Shown here: piece by piece, positions 24,101 to 37,648 of the stretch
How the letters are laid out: the number at the start of each line of letters is the position of its first letter
Position numbering within the stretch: position 1 is the stretch's first letter
Source of the DNA: Hippophae tibetana
Taxonomy: Eukaryota > Streptophyta > Magnoliopsida > Rosales > Elaeagnaceae
Length of the DNA stretch: 64,000 nt
Direction of reading: 5' to 3'
Assembly (NCBI GenBank): GCA_037013495.1
Contig: CM072809.1
Coordinates: 1,054,001 to 1,118,000, forward strand
Position numbers and translations under genes: made by a program
Notes under the pieces: generated by a model
Databases searched by the model: none
What the model was told of the DNA's origin: nothing
Seen by the model: the letters and a program-made list of their open reading frames with translations, nothing else

Positions 24101-27100
24101 TTCCACACAACTTTGAACTAGTATATCTCAACACAACTGCCTCAGTAATGTGAAATCCAAAGCAAGACTAGTATATATATATATGCAATATATGATATAA
24201 TAGATAGGAGGAAGAGAAACAGAGGACCTTAATGTCAAATTTTCATTGGGGGTAACAAAAGTTGAATACTGAACAGAGCCCAATGAAGACTATATAACAA
24301 GAAAAAGAAACAAAACCCCAATGTTCTATATATATATATTTATTTTTTAAGTGGTCCTATTGGAATAACTGCTTAAATCTAAGAATTTTTTTATTTATTA
24401 CAAGTTTTAATATTGTTATAATTCATTTGTCAATAATTCCCTGTTATAATTGTAATATAAAAAGATTGTTCTAAATCTGAAATCACTTATTTAAAACGCT
24501 GCTTTCACTTTGACTAGATTTAGACATGGGAATCGGTGAATGATCTAATAAAGATTGCAACCACTATAAAATCCAGACAACGCTAAAAGTGGGAAATTCA
24601 TGTGAAGTTTGCAGTGTATGAAGGAACTCAAAATGCATTGAAAGCAAGTTATGAGAAAGTTTATATATTCAATCCAAAGAGAGAGAGAAAGCCTATGTAC
24701 TTTATATGATTTGAGAGGTAAATAAAAAGAAATGTATTTTGAGGAAGTGATCGCATCACATGTGACCACTATGGCTTCTTCGAAGCTTTGTGGAGGAAAA
24801 TGTCAATTTTATATAGGGGTGTAGATAAGATTTTTTTTTTCTTCTTCCAAAAAAGAGATCATATTTTGTGTATATAAATTAAAAGAGATAAAATAGATGG
24901 AATTAATATTTGGTAAACCAAGAATATAAACTGAATTTCTGTCCTTTTTTTTATCTTTTATGAAATACCTAACAATTCTTTTTCTTCTAATTTATCATTT
25001 TTTTTTCTTTTCAGATAGGAGAAGAAGTTCCCTTCACTATTTTTAAATTTATACATTATTGATATGTTTCTATTTTAAATATATAAATAACTTATTTTTT
25101 TGAAAATATTTGGTAAACCAACTATAGAACATATGACATAGCTATACTAGCTACCGTTGTAAGCAGAAAGTATTTATCATCAACTAAAAGTTGAAATTTA
25201 TTTGGTATGATATCTTGTCAAAAGTGAATTTTTAAGAAAAAGCATATCATTGATTATACAAAATTAACTAATTTACCCCTAAATTACAAATAAAGAGAAT
25301 ATGGTATTGCCGTGATGTAAAAATGGTGCATTTTGATAATTTGGTATCAATCTATCAATTTTTTAATAATGTTTGTCCAACCAATCAAACCTAAAAAAAA
25401 AAGTAGAGTAGTAGAGTCTAGTCTTTGACAGTTTTTGAGGGTGGGGGGGTGTGTGATAAATGACGAATAGAAAAATAAATATTCAAATCCATTATTTAAA
25501 CAGTGCATTTGGATTGTTTCAAATCCATTAATTAGTTTGCATTCCTTGTCAAATCAATCAAACCTAAAGAGGTAGAGTCAGTGTCATTCCCAACTTAGTA
25601 GGGCCTCTTTGAGTGTGAGGTGTGTTAGAGATGAGAAATTAGAAAATTAATGTAAAAAATCATTTTATTAAACGTCAAACTTTGACACATTTGTCATTGT
25701 TATGGATTATTAAAATAGAAAAAGGGGCAGAAGGCAATGAACTAGTGGAGGCCATGACCTCAAAATATGCTTTTAGTTTATAAGATAATTAAATGAGTTT
25801 AGGGAGATGAAATCGTTTTCTTCTATTCTATACAAGTTGGTCCATGTGGTTTGAAGATTGGACACTCTTCATAATTATAATTAATTATGGGAGTAAGAAA
25901 AGAAATTCGGAAAAGCTTGAAGCGAAATCATGTTAGACACGTGCTCTTCACATTATTGATTATATTATTGGGTAGCAATAATAATTGATGTAGAGTTTAA
26001 TTATTAATTTTAAAAAAATTATTTATTTATCTAAATTAATAATTATTATATGATAATAAGTATAAAAAAATATTCTTTATAAAATCTAATTTGTCTCATC
26101 GAATAATGTAGATTAGACAGGACCCAAACCACCGGCCCAAGAGAAAATAATACGTTTCTTCTATTTGTTATAGTGGTCAATTGACAATAGTGTTGTATTT
26201 GTTCGTATTAAGATATTCCTACTAATAATTTTTTCCCTTTCAAAATTTACATATTTTATAATAGCATAAACTATGTAAATTAATTTATTTATATTTAAAA
26301 GATAAATAACGTATTTATAATTTTAACAAAATTAATAGTTAATTTTGAATAATAAAAATTAATTAGTATTATGTCATGTTTTATTTATGAATTGTGACCT
26401 CTTGTTTTAACAGTAATGTTAATGGTATTTTTTCAGTGACCGACTGGATGCCACCACCGAACAATGCATTGTGACGGTGTTACTTTACCTACAAGACATA
26501 AAAACAGCATGTTTATTCCCCACTTTCAAATTTTGCTTTAAAAAAAAAAACGATTTCAAATACAAATTCATTACCTTGATGATGTCAGTTGTAACTTTGT
26601 AAGTTAGTTATTGGATACTTTTATAATGATTTATATATTTATTTAGAGTAACCTATTGTTTTTAATTTTAAAAATATTAAATTATTAAATTATACAATAA
26701 AAAATTTAATAAAATTTTATGTTTTATAAATATTAATTTCTTAAATTTAAATTCATTAATTTTCATTTTGGCAAGGATGTCTAAATATTAGCCATATCTT
26801 ACTTTTATCACGGTTAATATTTAAAATAAAAAGTTTAAAACATTCCCAAATTGTTGTTCTCGATTAATTATGTTTAAGTTAAAAACATATATGTTACAGT
26901 GACTTGTATCAGCTCAGCCAATGCCGATACGAAGGCATTGTGTTTTATTTTTATATGTACCATGATAGTAGTCATTAAAAGTGAATAATGGATTGAAAAC
27001 GCAACATAAATAATATTTAAATTTAAAATTCATATATTTGTAAAAAAAATTATTATTTATAATCATAATAAAATCAATTAAAATAATAATATAATATGAT

Positions 27101-27766
27101 TACGTTGTGCATGATATTTAAATATAATCATTAAAAAATAAAATAATTATTTATTTATAATTTAATAATAATTTAATCTATATGAATACAATATATTATA
27201 AAATATATTAATCTAAATCTAATTCAAATCCAAACAAATTATATATTTTTTAATCTAAATCTGATTCGATTATAATATTTATGAATCTAATTTAATACAA
27301 ATCTTAGATATTTGATAAAGTTTTTTAATTTAAATGAATCAATCAAATGACTCTTAAGAATCATTATATTACTTACCATGTCTTAAATAAAAGTATTAAA
27401 TTACATACATACAAAAATAAGATAAAATAAAAGCATCATGATTAGTTATTTGAACTGTAATTTAAAATAATATTTTTTTATTTTATTTTTATAAAGTGAC
27501 GATTAAAAAATAACAAAATTAATTTTTAATAATTTTTTATTAAATTTATTACACTATTTTTACATAATTTGATTAGTAGGAGTAAGATTTATCATTTTAA
27601 TTATTATTTTTGTCATTTAATAATAATTCAAAGATTTTAAGGTGTTACACTTTCGGTACTTTATTTATCTTTTATTTTTAATATTTATATAAATAATAAT
27701 ATTTTAATCATATATATATAGTAATTTTACTTATATACTTTTATAAAAAAAATTATGATTAGTCGA
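24101..27766. other. Intergenic upstream of the HMA gene
   Basis: No supported gene. 24101-24800 is likely promoter and leader of the HMA gene: CT-rich runs and two TATA-like strings lie near 24660-24720 on the minus strand. A loose, diverged direct repeat sits at about 25375-25480 and 25550-25670, sharing ATCAAACCTAAA and a GAGGGTG/GTGTGT block. The rest is AT-rich. Confidence 0.45.
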
Positions 27767-28835
27767 GACTAGGAGTGAGCATCGGTTCGAAACCGCAAAT
27801 TTTAGGTCAATTCGAATCCGATCCGATCCGATCCGAAGCAAATTATGAATTATTCAATCCGAATCTGATTCGCTCTACATACCAATCCGAAATCGCCAAT
27901 TTTAAGTCAATCTAAATCCGATTTGATCCGATCCGAAAATTATTTAAACAAAAAATTATTCAATCCGAAACCAATCCGTTGTACATGTCAATCCGAACAA
28001 ATCTGAATTTGCTAATTTTAAGTCAATCCGAATCCGATCCAATTCGAAAATTATTAAATCCAAAATTTTAATTTAAATCTATTAAAAAAATTACGTAAAT
28101 AAAAAAATTATGAAATATCAATCCGATTGGAACCGCTATAAATGTCAATCCGAACGAATCCAAATCTGATTTAATTTCAACATATAAAATGAAAAATTAC
28201 ATATAATAAAAAAAATCTAAAATAAAAATATTTTTCATACAAATTAAAAAAGTAAGTGACAACATGATTAAAAATAATTCAACAAAAATAATCAAAAAGA
28301 AAAAATTAAACATTAATTACATAATTTAACTCCAAATATACATAGTAATAATTTAACTCCAAAAAATTAAATAGTAATTACATAAATTAACTTCACTCTA
28401 CAAACATTAATAACAACAAATCTTTTTGATAATCATTTAAGGTTTAAGTCACCAATACCATCAAGAATATCTGCACAATGAAAAATTAAAAAGTTAAAAA
28501 CATACATAAATAATGAGCTAATAAACATAATAATATATATTTGATAACAAATAAATCTATATATATTTGAAATATATATTTGAAAATTTTATGAAATATA
28601 CTTGGTTCTAGAACTTCAATTTCATCAAGTGACTTTTGGATATTAATGATTGGAGATGAACGAATTCAATTTTGAGTGTAAATCAAAGATTGTACAGTTT
28701 TAGAAGATAAGGAACTCTTGTATGGACTAATTGTACGATCATCAATAGAGAATACAGATTCAAATGCTACGGTAGATACCGGTATAATTAATACGTCTCG
28801 AGCTATCAAAGACAATTGATTATTGTGGTTGTTGA
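27767..28835 (-). mobile_element. Truncated hAT DNA transposon (transposase C-terminus and 3' terminal region)
   Basis: On the minus strand, about 28835-28610 translates to the C-terminal hAT dimerisation region: QLSLIARDVLIIPVSTVAF, then ESVFSIDDRTISPYKSSL, then SSKTVQSLIYTQN. That region is diagnostic of Ac/RICESLEEPER-type transposases. A stop follows YTQN directly, before the IRSSPI block. The element's end lies near 27767-27790 (CTAGGAGTGAGCATCGGTTCG on the plus strand), next to tandem GATCCGATCCGATCCG words typical of hAT subterminal repeats. The BED zinc finger, the catalytic core and the other terminus are missing, so it cannot move itself. Its truncated edge meets AGD14 intron sequence around 28840. 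Confidence 0.8.
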
Positions 28836-28908
28836 CTTCATATAGATAGATATTCTTTGTTTTGGAGTTAAAGAATTCTTATGTTTTTTTAAATTGAATA
28901 TCATGCAG

Positions 28909-31900
28909 GGTGAAACGGAGAACTTGTATGATAACCAGAGAGTAGATTCATATCAAGGAGGGTCTAGAAGCCCACCATATGAGGACACTGAGCTTCGCTA
29001 CAGCTATAAATCTCGTCCAGGTGGGAGTTATGATGGACGTAGGAGTCCTGGATATGAACAAGAAAGCAGGCAGTATGGAGATTATGGGAGAAGTCCATCA
29101 CATCCTCAGTTTGTCAATGATTGGAGCCTAGATGATAAACGAAATGGAAGAAGAGATGAGGATCATGGAGTCTCTAATGGAGACACAAAGTTGGATGGTA
29201 GGTCACCAGAGCGACCAAAAGATATAGGATCAGCTAGTCCTCCTGTGGTGAGGCCTGTTAGAGATGTTTTGGAAGAGCATACTGTACCTCTTCGTATTAG
29301 TGAACTGCCAAAAGCTGATGGCAGGGATTTTGATGTCTCATCACAGACACTGGTGAGCTCTTGTAGAAATTCTTATATCTCCATGTTTATAAACCTTTTT
29401 TTATTCTTTTTTCTTTGTATTATATAGGATATGCTTTATGCTTAACCGTTATTTATTCTTCCTACGAACCTATATAAGCATTCCTTGATGGTTGATCTTG
29501 CTTGATTATTGTTCTTCCTTGACCTTGCTTTAGACACCATGTTTTGTAACATATCTATTTTACTCATGTGCATGGCGTTACATTACAAATGATTTAATTT
29601 CAGAGAACTGCGTCTTCTAGTAGCTTGGTCTCCACCATTGAGAAGCCAGTGGAAGTGAAGTTGGAGACTGCTGGAAGTTTAATTGATTTTGATGCTCAGC
29701 TTGAACCTCCAGCAGCTGCAGCAGTTCCTCAGGCACAACAATCTACTGTAACTCAATCCACTACACAATCTGTGAGTTCGGACAATGATAACAACTGGGC
29801 TTCTTTTGATGCTTTTTCACAGACAACAGTCACTCAAACTTATACCGCGAACCCTTTGGAATCTGTACTATCAGAATCGTTGACTACAACACCTGTTCCT
29901 GCTCCTGCTTCTGGAATTCCTGGTAATGTAGTAATGGTGATTCCATAACAACTGCATCTGAAGCTAGCATGACAGTATTGGCAGCTAATGGTGATTTCTA
30001 TATATGTTCCTTCATTAGGGCAACCAATGCATGTTACAAATTATCCTTCTATAGCTTCATCACCGAGCAACTCGTTGACGTTTCCCCTAGGTGCTGCTTC
30101 AGTTTCTGCCCCTGGATTGACAGTCAATGGTTATAATTCCTTTGCCTATATTTCTGGAGCAGAGCAAGGCTCAACCATTCAGCATCAGCAAGCACTCCCT
30201 ATTCCCTTCCACTAGTAACCAGTCAATTATACAACAATTTACTCCAGGTACTGGACATCCAAGTATTCGGGTGAGGTTTATTAGGCTATTATCTCAATTT
30301 TTATTTTACTTTGCAGCCAGGCTATATTATTTACCTTAATATATATTCCTCGAAAATTTCAGCAGCCATGGAGCTCGTCACCTGCTCAGAGTATGCAAGG
30401 TTATCAGGGTAGTTCAACTGCACAAGGGTCCCAACCTGTACCAAAATCTGCCAATGAAGTCACGTCTGATGTTGAATCACAAGCTTCTGTTGTAGATGTC
30501 AAATTAAGTGGAAGAAAGGAATTGCCAGTGGTAAGCTTGTGTCTTTGCTGGGCTTCCCTTTCTTTCTCTTATTATAAGTCTGCTTATTTGGAACTAAATA
30601 TGGTTTTCTGTAGGATCTTTTTACTGCCATCTATTCAGCCTTTCCTGCAACAGTTCCTGGATGGCAAATGGGCCCACCTGGTGGTATGGGGTTCTCCATG
30701 CAATATGATACTGCAACGGTATTTTAACTGATGATTTTTAAAGTGATGACTTTACTTTGATATAATTGCTTATTTTAACGACAATTACTGATTAATCATA
30801 TTTGAATATCTGTTGGTTTTACAGCCCCCCATGCCTACTTTGCAGCAGTCGGTCAAGTCACCCAACCCATTTGATGTCAGTAATGAACCTTCTCCAGCTC
30901 AAGCACCAACTATATGTAATCTCATTGCTTTTCACTGTTACTGACCTTTTTATTTATTTATTATTTTTTTTGTTAAAAGTGTTGACCTATTTAATTTTGC
31001 TTTTATATTTCATATATAAATGTGTTTTCAAAGAGGAAATGTCCACTTGTTCTTGAACACGTTCTCAAAGCTGAGATTCTGGATACACCAAACACACCCT
31101 TTTGATTGTCTTTGAGCAGACTTGTGATGGACAGTTTGAGGGTATTGAAACATATAGAAGTAGAATTAAACTAACTGATAGATATTCGAATTTGGTAGAC
31201 TTGTCATCTTTGAGCTGGTACTGAAGTAAAGGAAAAATATAATTGGATGAATTGATGGTGTCGGAATCCAAGGGCTTTGTGGTTATAAAGCTCGTCACCT
31301 TCAATTAACTATAAGGTTTGACTTGATTTTCTTGATTGTTATCTAAGTCATTGATAGACATGGTTGGAACCATGTTTAAAGTTATTACTGTGTTTGCTGT
31401 TATGATTGTTACTAACTTGCTTTAAGTTGAACACTTTTTTAGTGAAATGTTTGGGTAATTTATCTATTGGTTGTTCAATATATTTCTTCATGTGCATGTT
31501 TCTTATTGTGCAGTTTCCTTCTATGGCATCTCTACATGGTGCTCTACCAAATGCTCTGCCTCGATCAGGCTTAATGCGTACTTCCAGCCTTGGTTCACCT
31601 TCATTGGCATGGATGCCAGAGTCATTGCCATATAAGCCAGCATTGCCTCCACAAGTACCCTCCTATGGGTCAGCACTGTCTCCACAAGCACTCTCTAATG
31701 CTTCTGCAATGCCTCTACGTATATTATCTTGCTTTCTCTCTGTCCCTTATCTTTTTTCCTCTCACAAAAAAAAAAAAAAAATTACTTCGTCTTTCTGTTC
31801 TCCCATCCTCTTTCCTGTTTTGATGTGCTGAACTCTGGTTTGAAATCTCAGGCACCTGCATGGGGCAGCTAGTTCTTGGCAACGCACCACCTTCAGGGTA

Positions 31901-32228
31901 ACTATTTAAATGTCGTTATGTGTTTTTCAGGAAATCTTTGATAAGATATCTGGAAATTAATGAAAACAAATGGCAATGAAAAATAAACCTCTTTTAAGTT
32001 TTTGTCGGAGAAAAACTTTTATAATATTGAAGAAGACCTGATTTGTTTTTTCTTTCTTGTATGAAAGATAAAAAATGAAATGTTTTGGTATGATTTATTA
32101 TTTTGATACTTATAATAATTTTCAGACATCAAGGATTTGGAAGCATAGGAGATGAGGATGCTGCTTTTGGTTCCTTAAGTGTGGATCAACAATTTGCTGG
32201 TAGATTCTCGGCACCTCCATTTGGATAA
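28909..32228 (+). pseudogene. AGD14: AGD14-like ArfGAP gene, 5'-truncated and frameshifted
   Basis: The exons match the C-terminal two thirds of the plant ArfGAP protein AGD14, a putative GTPase activator for ARF small GTPases in vesicle traffic. Exons: 28909-29352 (GGSRSPPYEDTELR, GRSPERPKD, RPVRDVLEEH), 29604-30270 (KLETAGSLIDFDAQ, NNWASFDAF), 30363-30530 (GRKELPV), 30614-30718 (DLFTAIYSAFPATVPGW), 30825-30911 (SPNPFDVSNEPSP), 31514-31718 (FPSMASLHGALPN), 31852-31897 and 32126-32228 (AGRFSAPPFG, TAA). Most borders are perfect GT-AG and in phase. However, exon 29604-30270 changes reading frame at least three times, and the exon ending at 30911 is followed by AT instead of GT. The zinc-finger ArfGAP exons are absent; the hAT fragment lies where the preceding intron should continue. 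It is almost certainly non-functional, though possibly transcribed. Confidence 0.87.
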
Positions 32229-33929
32229 ATGCAGAACAATGAATCGGTCTGATCTCAATTGTTGGATGAGCACTGTCTCGTTGCAGTCAATCTAATTTGT
32301 GAGGCATAAGGTTTTGGTTTACATATTGATGTAGTTTCGAGGTTGGAATGCATGTCTCTATAGAGTTTCTTGGGATCATCCCTGCTTTAAATCATAAAAG
32401 CACCCTAGCTATGTAAAATTGTTAATGGTGTACAAAAAAGAGAGAGAGGGGAAGGGTATATAGGAAAAGTTAAGGGGGTCCCATAAAATTATTATTTTTA
32501 TAGGAAATGGGGTCAATTGGTTTCATAACTTTTGATAAAAAAGCAATTTAATCCATTAGTCCTCTAAATTAAAAACAAATAAAATTGTACTTTTATGATT
32601 TATGTAATAAAGTTTTCAATTTGAAAACAGAAATAAAGCATTTATTTTTGTAAAAGCTACCTCGTGTCCCTCACCCTATTTTTATTAGGTTCAGCCAGGT
32701 GCCAAATTGCCAATTGGTTTGTTGTGATTTGTGGGTGATCTGTTTCTTAATATACGGCCCTTTATTGTCTAATTACTTCGTTCTTTTTCGTTATGCATCT
32801 CTTTGTAATTTTAAGACTTTAACGTTGAGTCGAGAAACTTGAGATGATATTTTTATCTGGTTTCTACATTGTTTTTTGGCTTTTGCCGTCTGTAAATGGA
32901 TAAGAATCGAATTGATTCAGCTATTAAAAAAATAGGAGAATTATCTTCAGAGTAATTTTATGTTTGGTTCTTTTAAAGAAATAACGGATTAAAGCAAAAA
33001 AAAAAAAAAAGAACAGATTATCTAGCATTAAGAGTAATTAAATTTTTTGGGCGAACCCTAAAAAAGAGGCTAAATTCAAGTTTAAAAGGCCTTTTTTTTG
33101 GGCCAATAAGTTATAACTCGTGAAATTTATTTAAACCTATAGAAAATATAGGAATTGAGTTGGAGAATTTTCAATTTCTATGGTTTGTTAAAATTTATCA
33201 CTTGATTTTTGGGCCACGTAATTGAACCCAACTTTGTTTTTTTTTTTTTTGTACCGTGAACCTGAAGTAATGAATTTAAATGGTATATTTAGACAAATGA
33301 TAAAATTTTAATAGTAGTTTTGTTCGTCTCCTAGAGTTTATTTTAACAAGTGTTTACTTCCTTTCGCTAAATGATAGAATTATATTTTTATAACATGTAA
33401 GGAGGTTGATGGTATATTTATAACGCCAAAAAAAAAAATAGTGTAGCATTTTTTGATTAAACCTAGCAAAACTATATTTGTGAGGCATCTTTATAGCCAT
33501 GCATATTTCTCTAGCAAAATTTAACACTTGAAAGAGGGTATAAAATTCAAAAAGTTTCAGGTACTTCAAAAATTAGAAAAATTTACAGAAACTCAGTATT
33601 ATTATGATAGTGAGCCAATCTGTTTTTGTTGAAGCTTCAGCCTTCCTGTTACAATTTTCTCGTGGTGGTTCACTGCCAAAACAACATATACGTATATTGA
33701 GTTAATGGAATTGGGTTTCTTTGTAGCTTTATGACCACATCAACTGAAAGAAATAATTCATGCATAACTATGAATAAATATTGAGCATAGACACACCATC
33801 ATATGAATACCACATAAAGGCTCTGAGGTGAGATGCCAACTTTGACCTATTTTTGGCAAAAAAATTCAACTCACATTAAGTTATAGGGCTTAATTAAAAA
33901 TTATACCTCAATGTAAAAAAAAAAGAAAA
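32229..33929. other. Downstream of AGD14 remnant; intergenic
   Basis: The first ~200 bases resemble the old AGD14 3' UTR. The remainder has no supported gene. Several A or T homopolymers occur (for example 32997-33010 and 33237-33251). Confidence 0.5.
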
Positions 33930-34548
33930 AAGGGTAAAAGAGATCCCTTTGTTTAGATGTTAGGGATTGTTTAGTCCCTTTATATAAAAAAATATTTTTT
34001 TAAGTTTATTTATAAAAAATGTGCAGACGATGATAAAATTAATTTTTCATCCAATTTTTCGCTAAATATAACATAATAGTATATTTGATACATACATGTT
34101 TTATTTTTCGATAGATAAATGAAGTAATTTTTAATTAAAAAAATTAATCAATTTTTTAACAAATTTATAGATAAAACTTAAATTAAATTTTTATTATCTA
34201 ATATGTGATTTTGGATATTAGACAATGAATTTTTTTTAATTTTAAAAGAAAAAAATTTATTAAATTTTTTGAGTATTTTTTAATTAAATATTAATTTTTT
34301 ACGTATATCTATTTAAAAATATAAACATATATGTCGTACATGTGATGTTTCGTTATATTTTAATAGAAAATAAAATGAAAAGTTACTTTAACGTTGATCG
34401 TCACATTTTTTTCTTAAAGAAGATATTTTAATAACACATTTTTCACAAAAAAAATGATTTAAAAATTATTTTATCTAAACAAAAGACTAAACAATATATT
34501 TAAACTAAACAAAGTGACCATTTAATCATTTCACCTTAATAAAAAATA
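33930..34548 (+). repeat. Dispersed repeat C, copy 2 (MITE-like, imperfect inverted ends)
   Basis: The left end (GGTAAAAGAGATCCCTTTGT) and the right end on the opposite strand (GGTGAAATGATTAAATGGTC) are similar. TTTGTTTAGA/TTTGTTTAGT lies just inside both. This gives imperfect inverted termini about 620 bp apart. The copy at 15690-16185 runs the other way. No coding content; probably a non-autonomous DNA transposon. Confidence 0.5.
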
Positions 34549-36380
34549 AAAATTATACCCAATATTTACTAGTATTGTATATAATATATATCCCCAATTT
34601 TTTTGCATGTAAAGTTTATGTCGCTAATATGAGAGATAATATTATTATGATAAGCTTCCATTAATTTAATTCAAACTAAACATGTTTTCTTCATATTTCC
34701 ATCCCGCGTAAGAAGATATTACGCCACCAACGAGAATAAGAAATGGTGGGAAACATATGTTGCTATTGTAGACATATTACTCATTTGAGAATATCTTGGA
34801 CAGTTGCAAATCATGGATTCATGGTAGAAGAATCTACTCATGCTTCAACTATACGGTATTCCTTCAACTTAAAAAATTATTTATTTTTCCTTTGTATTTA
34901 ATATTCAACTTAGTTTGGTTATTTCAAAGATATCGGAATTAATGTAGGTTCATTTGGTGGTTTGACCCACCCCCTGTATCATAACATCTTTTTAAGTGGG
35001 AAGGAATATTAGTTTGTTGGCAAAAATATTAAGAGAATGTGTCATATTTTCGAGCTGTTAAATTAAACTAATGGAAGCTAATCGTAATAACATTATTTCA
35101 TACATTTCTAATTTGTAACTAAGCTAAATTATAGGAAAAACGTTTCATTAGTTACTAATAATAAGTAAAAAAAATTCAATTATATTACTTTTGATTTTTT
35201 TTTATTTCGATTTACTATACATATTATTAAAATATATTTCAACAAACTATAACAGTGAAATATAAAAAAATTGATTGGAAAATATAAATAACTTGGATTA
35301 CGCTTGAAATTATAATATGTTATTTTATTTATGTTACATTTTTATAACTTCACTTTTTGACTATAATATTTAGACCAAAATTATCAATTTTTGATCAAAC
35401 TAATTTATTGAAAGACATTTTAATTATAAAAATAATTGATAAAAAAATATATTAAAAATAATAAATTAAAATTTTCAAGTAATAATAATTACATAATCAT
35501 TTGTTCTAAATTAATTATATTGGAATATGAAAATGGCATAAATTAGTGTGCGTCTAAACACAAGTGCGTCACTTGAAATTGAATATTATGGGCTTGTAGG
35601 TTGAAGAACATAAGACAACCCACTTTCATACATTCTTAGAGTTTGTCGTCACTAATCTTCCAAAAATTAGTTTAAACTGTTAGGAGATAACCAACGTATT
35701 ATTTATACCCTGTTCATGTGTTGAATCACTAACGTCCAAGTAAGGAAGTATAGGTTAAGGAGATAAGATGGCACAGGCCCATATCAAATGTACGTCATGA
35801 TGATCCCAACTAAGAAAACTACATATTCAGTTATTGCAGGTAACATCACACCAATGTGGGTTCACACGTGAGTGGTACAAGAAAATCTTATATATAATAT
35901 ATTTTTTACCTTTTCTTAATATCATTCAAGTATTCATTTGTTATATATTTTTTATTTTTATAAAAATGAAGAATGAAGATAACTATTTTACCAATTATTC
36001 ATGTCTCATTGTTTACAAGATTCTCTATTGTAAATTTTAAATCTTAATATACCTAAAATTAAATATAAAAAATATTAATACATTATATTAAAAATATGAA
36101 TTCCTAAATAAAAATAATACTAAGTTATCAAACCTTTAAATTGTCTTGATTCAGCCCATAAAAGAGATTCGATTTTAAGGTCCATAATAACCCAGCAGTG
36201 CTAGATTGGGACGTAATGAGTGGATGTTTCATCCAAGTAAAAAGTATAAAAGTAATATGTTTGTTAATTAATAAAGATAATTTAAGTAAAATAAATAATA
36301 TTAATTTTCCAAAAATACCCTTTTACTGAATTAGGGTCCGTCGCCTCCTCATTATTCAACAAAATCCTTGGTGTATGAGA
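34549..36380. other. AT-rich intergenic
   Basis: I see no gene, RNA gene or clear repeat here. Confidence 0.5.
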
Positions 36381-36582
36381 GCAAAATATCAGAAATAACA
36401 CAACCACACTAAAACACAATGCAAAATAATCAAAACCCACAGAAATAAATAACATTCATTCCCAGAATAATCACTTTTAGAGCAAAATATCAGAAATAAC
36501 ATAACCGCACTAAATCACAATGTAAAATAATCAAAACCCACAAAAATAAATAAAGGTGATTTCCAAAATAATAAGTTTTACA
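36378..36582. repeat. Two-copy 101-bp tandem duplication
   Basis: The block beginning GCAAAATATCAGAAATAACA occurs at 36381 and 36482, period 101 bp, roughly 85-90% identical by eye. The second half drifts more. Non-coding. Confidence 0.9.
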
Positions 36583-36599
36583 TCCATCTTTCTCATTTC

Positions 36600-36960
36600 A
36601 GAATCCTTATAAACCAAGCACTTTCCCACCAAATGTGCCTTCACCCGAGAACCTAGATCCAAAGTCGCTGGGAACTAGAACAAGGATAAGGCCATCGCAG
36701 TTGCCATTTGAGATCGAGAAAGTAAATGATGTATATAATGAGGTCCGATTTCGACGGTTAGGATCCACAAACCCGTAGGATTTTAGGCAAAGAAGAAACC
36801 CGGAATTTGACGTTGATGGACGAGTGAGCTTGATGCATGAACCTCAATTAATTAATGAGTTGTGGCGCTAATAAGCTAATATAGGCGGGGGCAAAATGGT
36901 ATAATCACGCGTCGAAAACGACGTCGTGGATCGATAAATGAAGAAAAAAACGCTTAAGGA
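36600..36960 (-). other. Possible orphan gene start (promoter plus N-terminal coding stub)
   Basis: This segment is more GC-rich than its surroundings. On the minus strand it has a TATATA string, about 25 bases of CT-rich leader, and an ATG near 36711 opening with MATAMALSLF, which looks like the start of a chloroplast transit peptide. It stops at once in that frame. Another frame continues with VPSDFGSRFSGEGTFGGKVLG. Upstream lies a near-palindromic CGACGTCG (ACGT core) element. It could be a broken 5' end of a nuclear plastid-protein gene. I do not recognise the family. Confidence 0.25.
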
Positions 36961-37648
36961 GGTGGAAGTGTGCTATTTCGGAGGATAAATTTCCAATGGA
37001 AAAGCCAACTTGTAATAACAGATAGATTTACATCTAATAATATAAAAGATAAAAATAAAATCATATATATACATTAAAAAAAAATTAAAATAACCTTGTG
37101 TATATTATAATATTGAAGTCTTAATTTAATAAAAATTTCTTATAAATAATGGTTGTTTTGTATCTTTATTTCTGTCAATTTTATTCTTTGTTATAAACAA
37201 ATTTATATCAATTCCTAGCTATTTTATATTTTAATGAAAAGATCATCTCTTTTGAAATTAGAACAATATTTGTATTTAGTTTTAAGTTTCTTTTGTGAAT
37301 ATAATTTTTCTTTGTATTTTCAAGATTTATAAATATTTTTACAATGATATATTTTTAAAACTTTATAATTTAATTCATTTATATAACTTTTGTTAAATCT
37401 TTTCTAAAATTTTGTCGATAAAATGATATTTTTATTTTATATTTTTATAAAATTTAAATATAAACAGCTATGAACAAACAATACACGTCTGTGCGATCTA
37501 CATCCTTAATTTGGTTCGCCAACGATTAGGAATGGATGGGACCAGTGGGACATTACACTAACAACAATAATGAATCTATATCAATTTCACATACATTTAT
37601 ATAATAGTTATTAATTATAGGTAGATAAAAAATTTCCCGCAATTTAAT

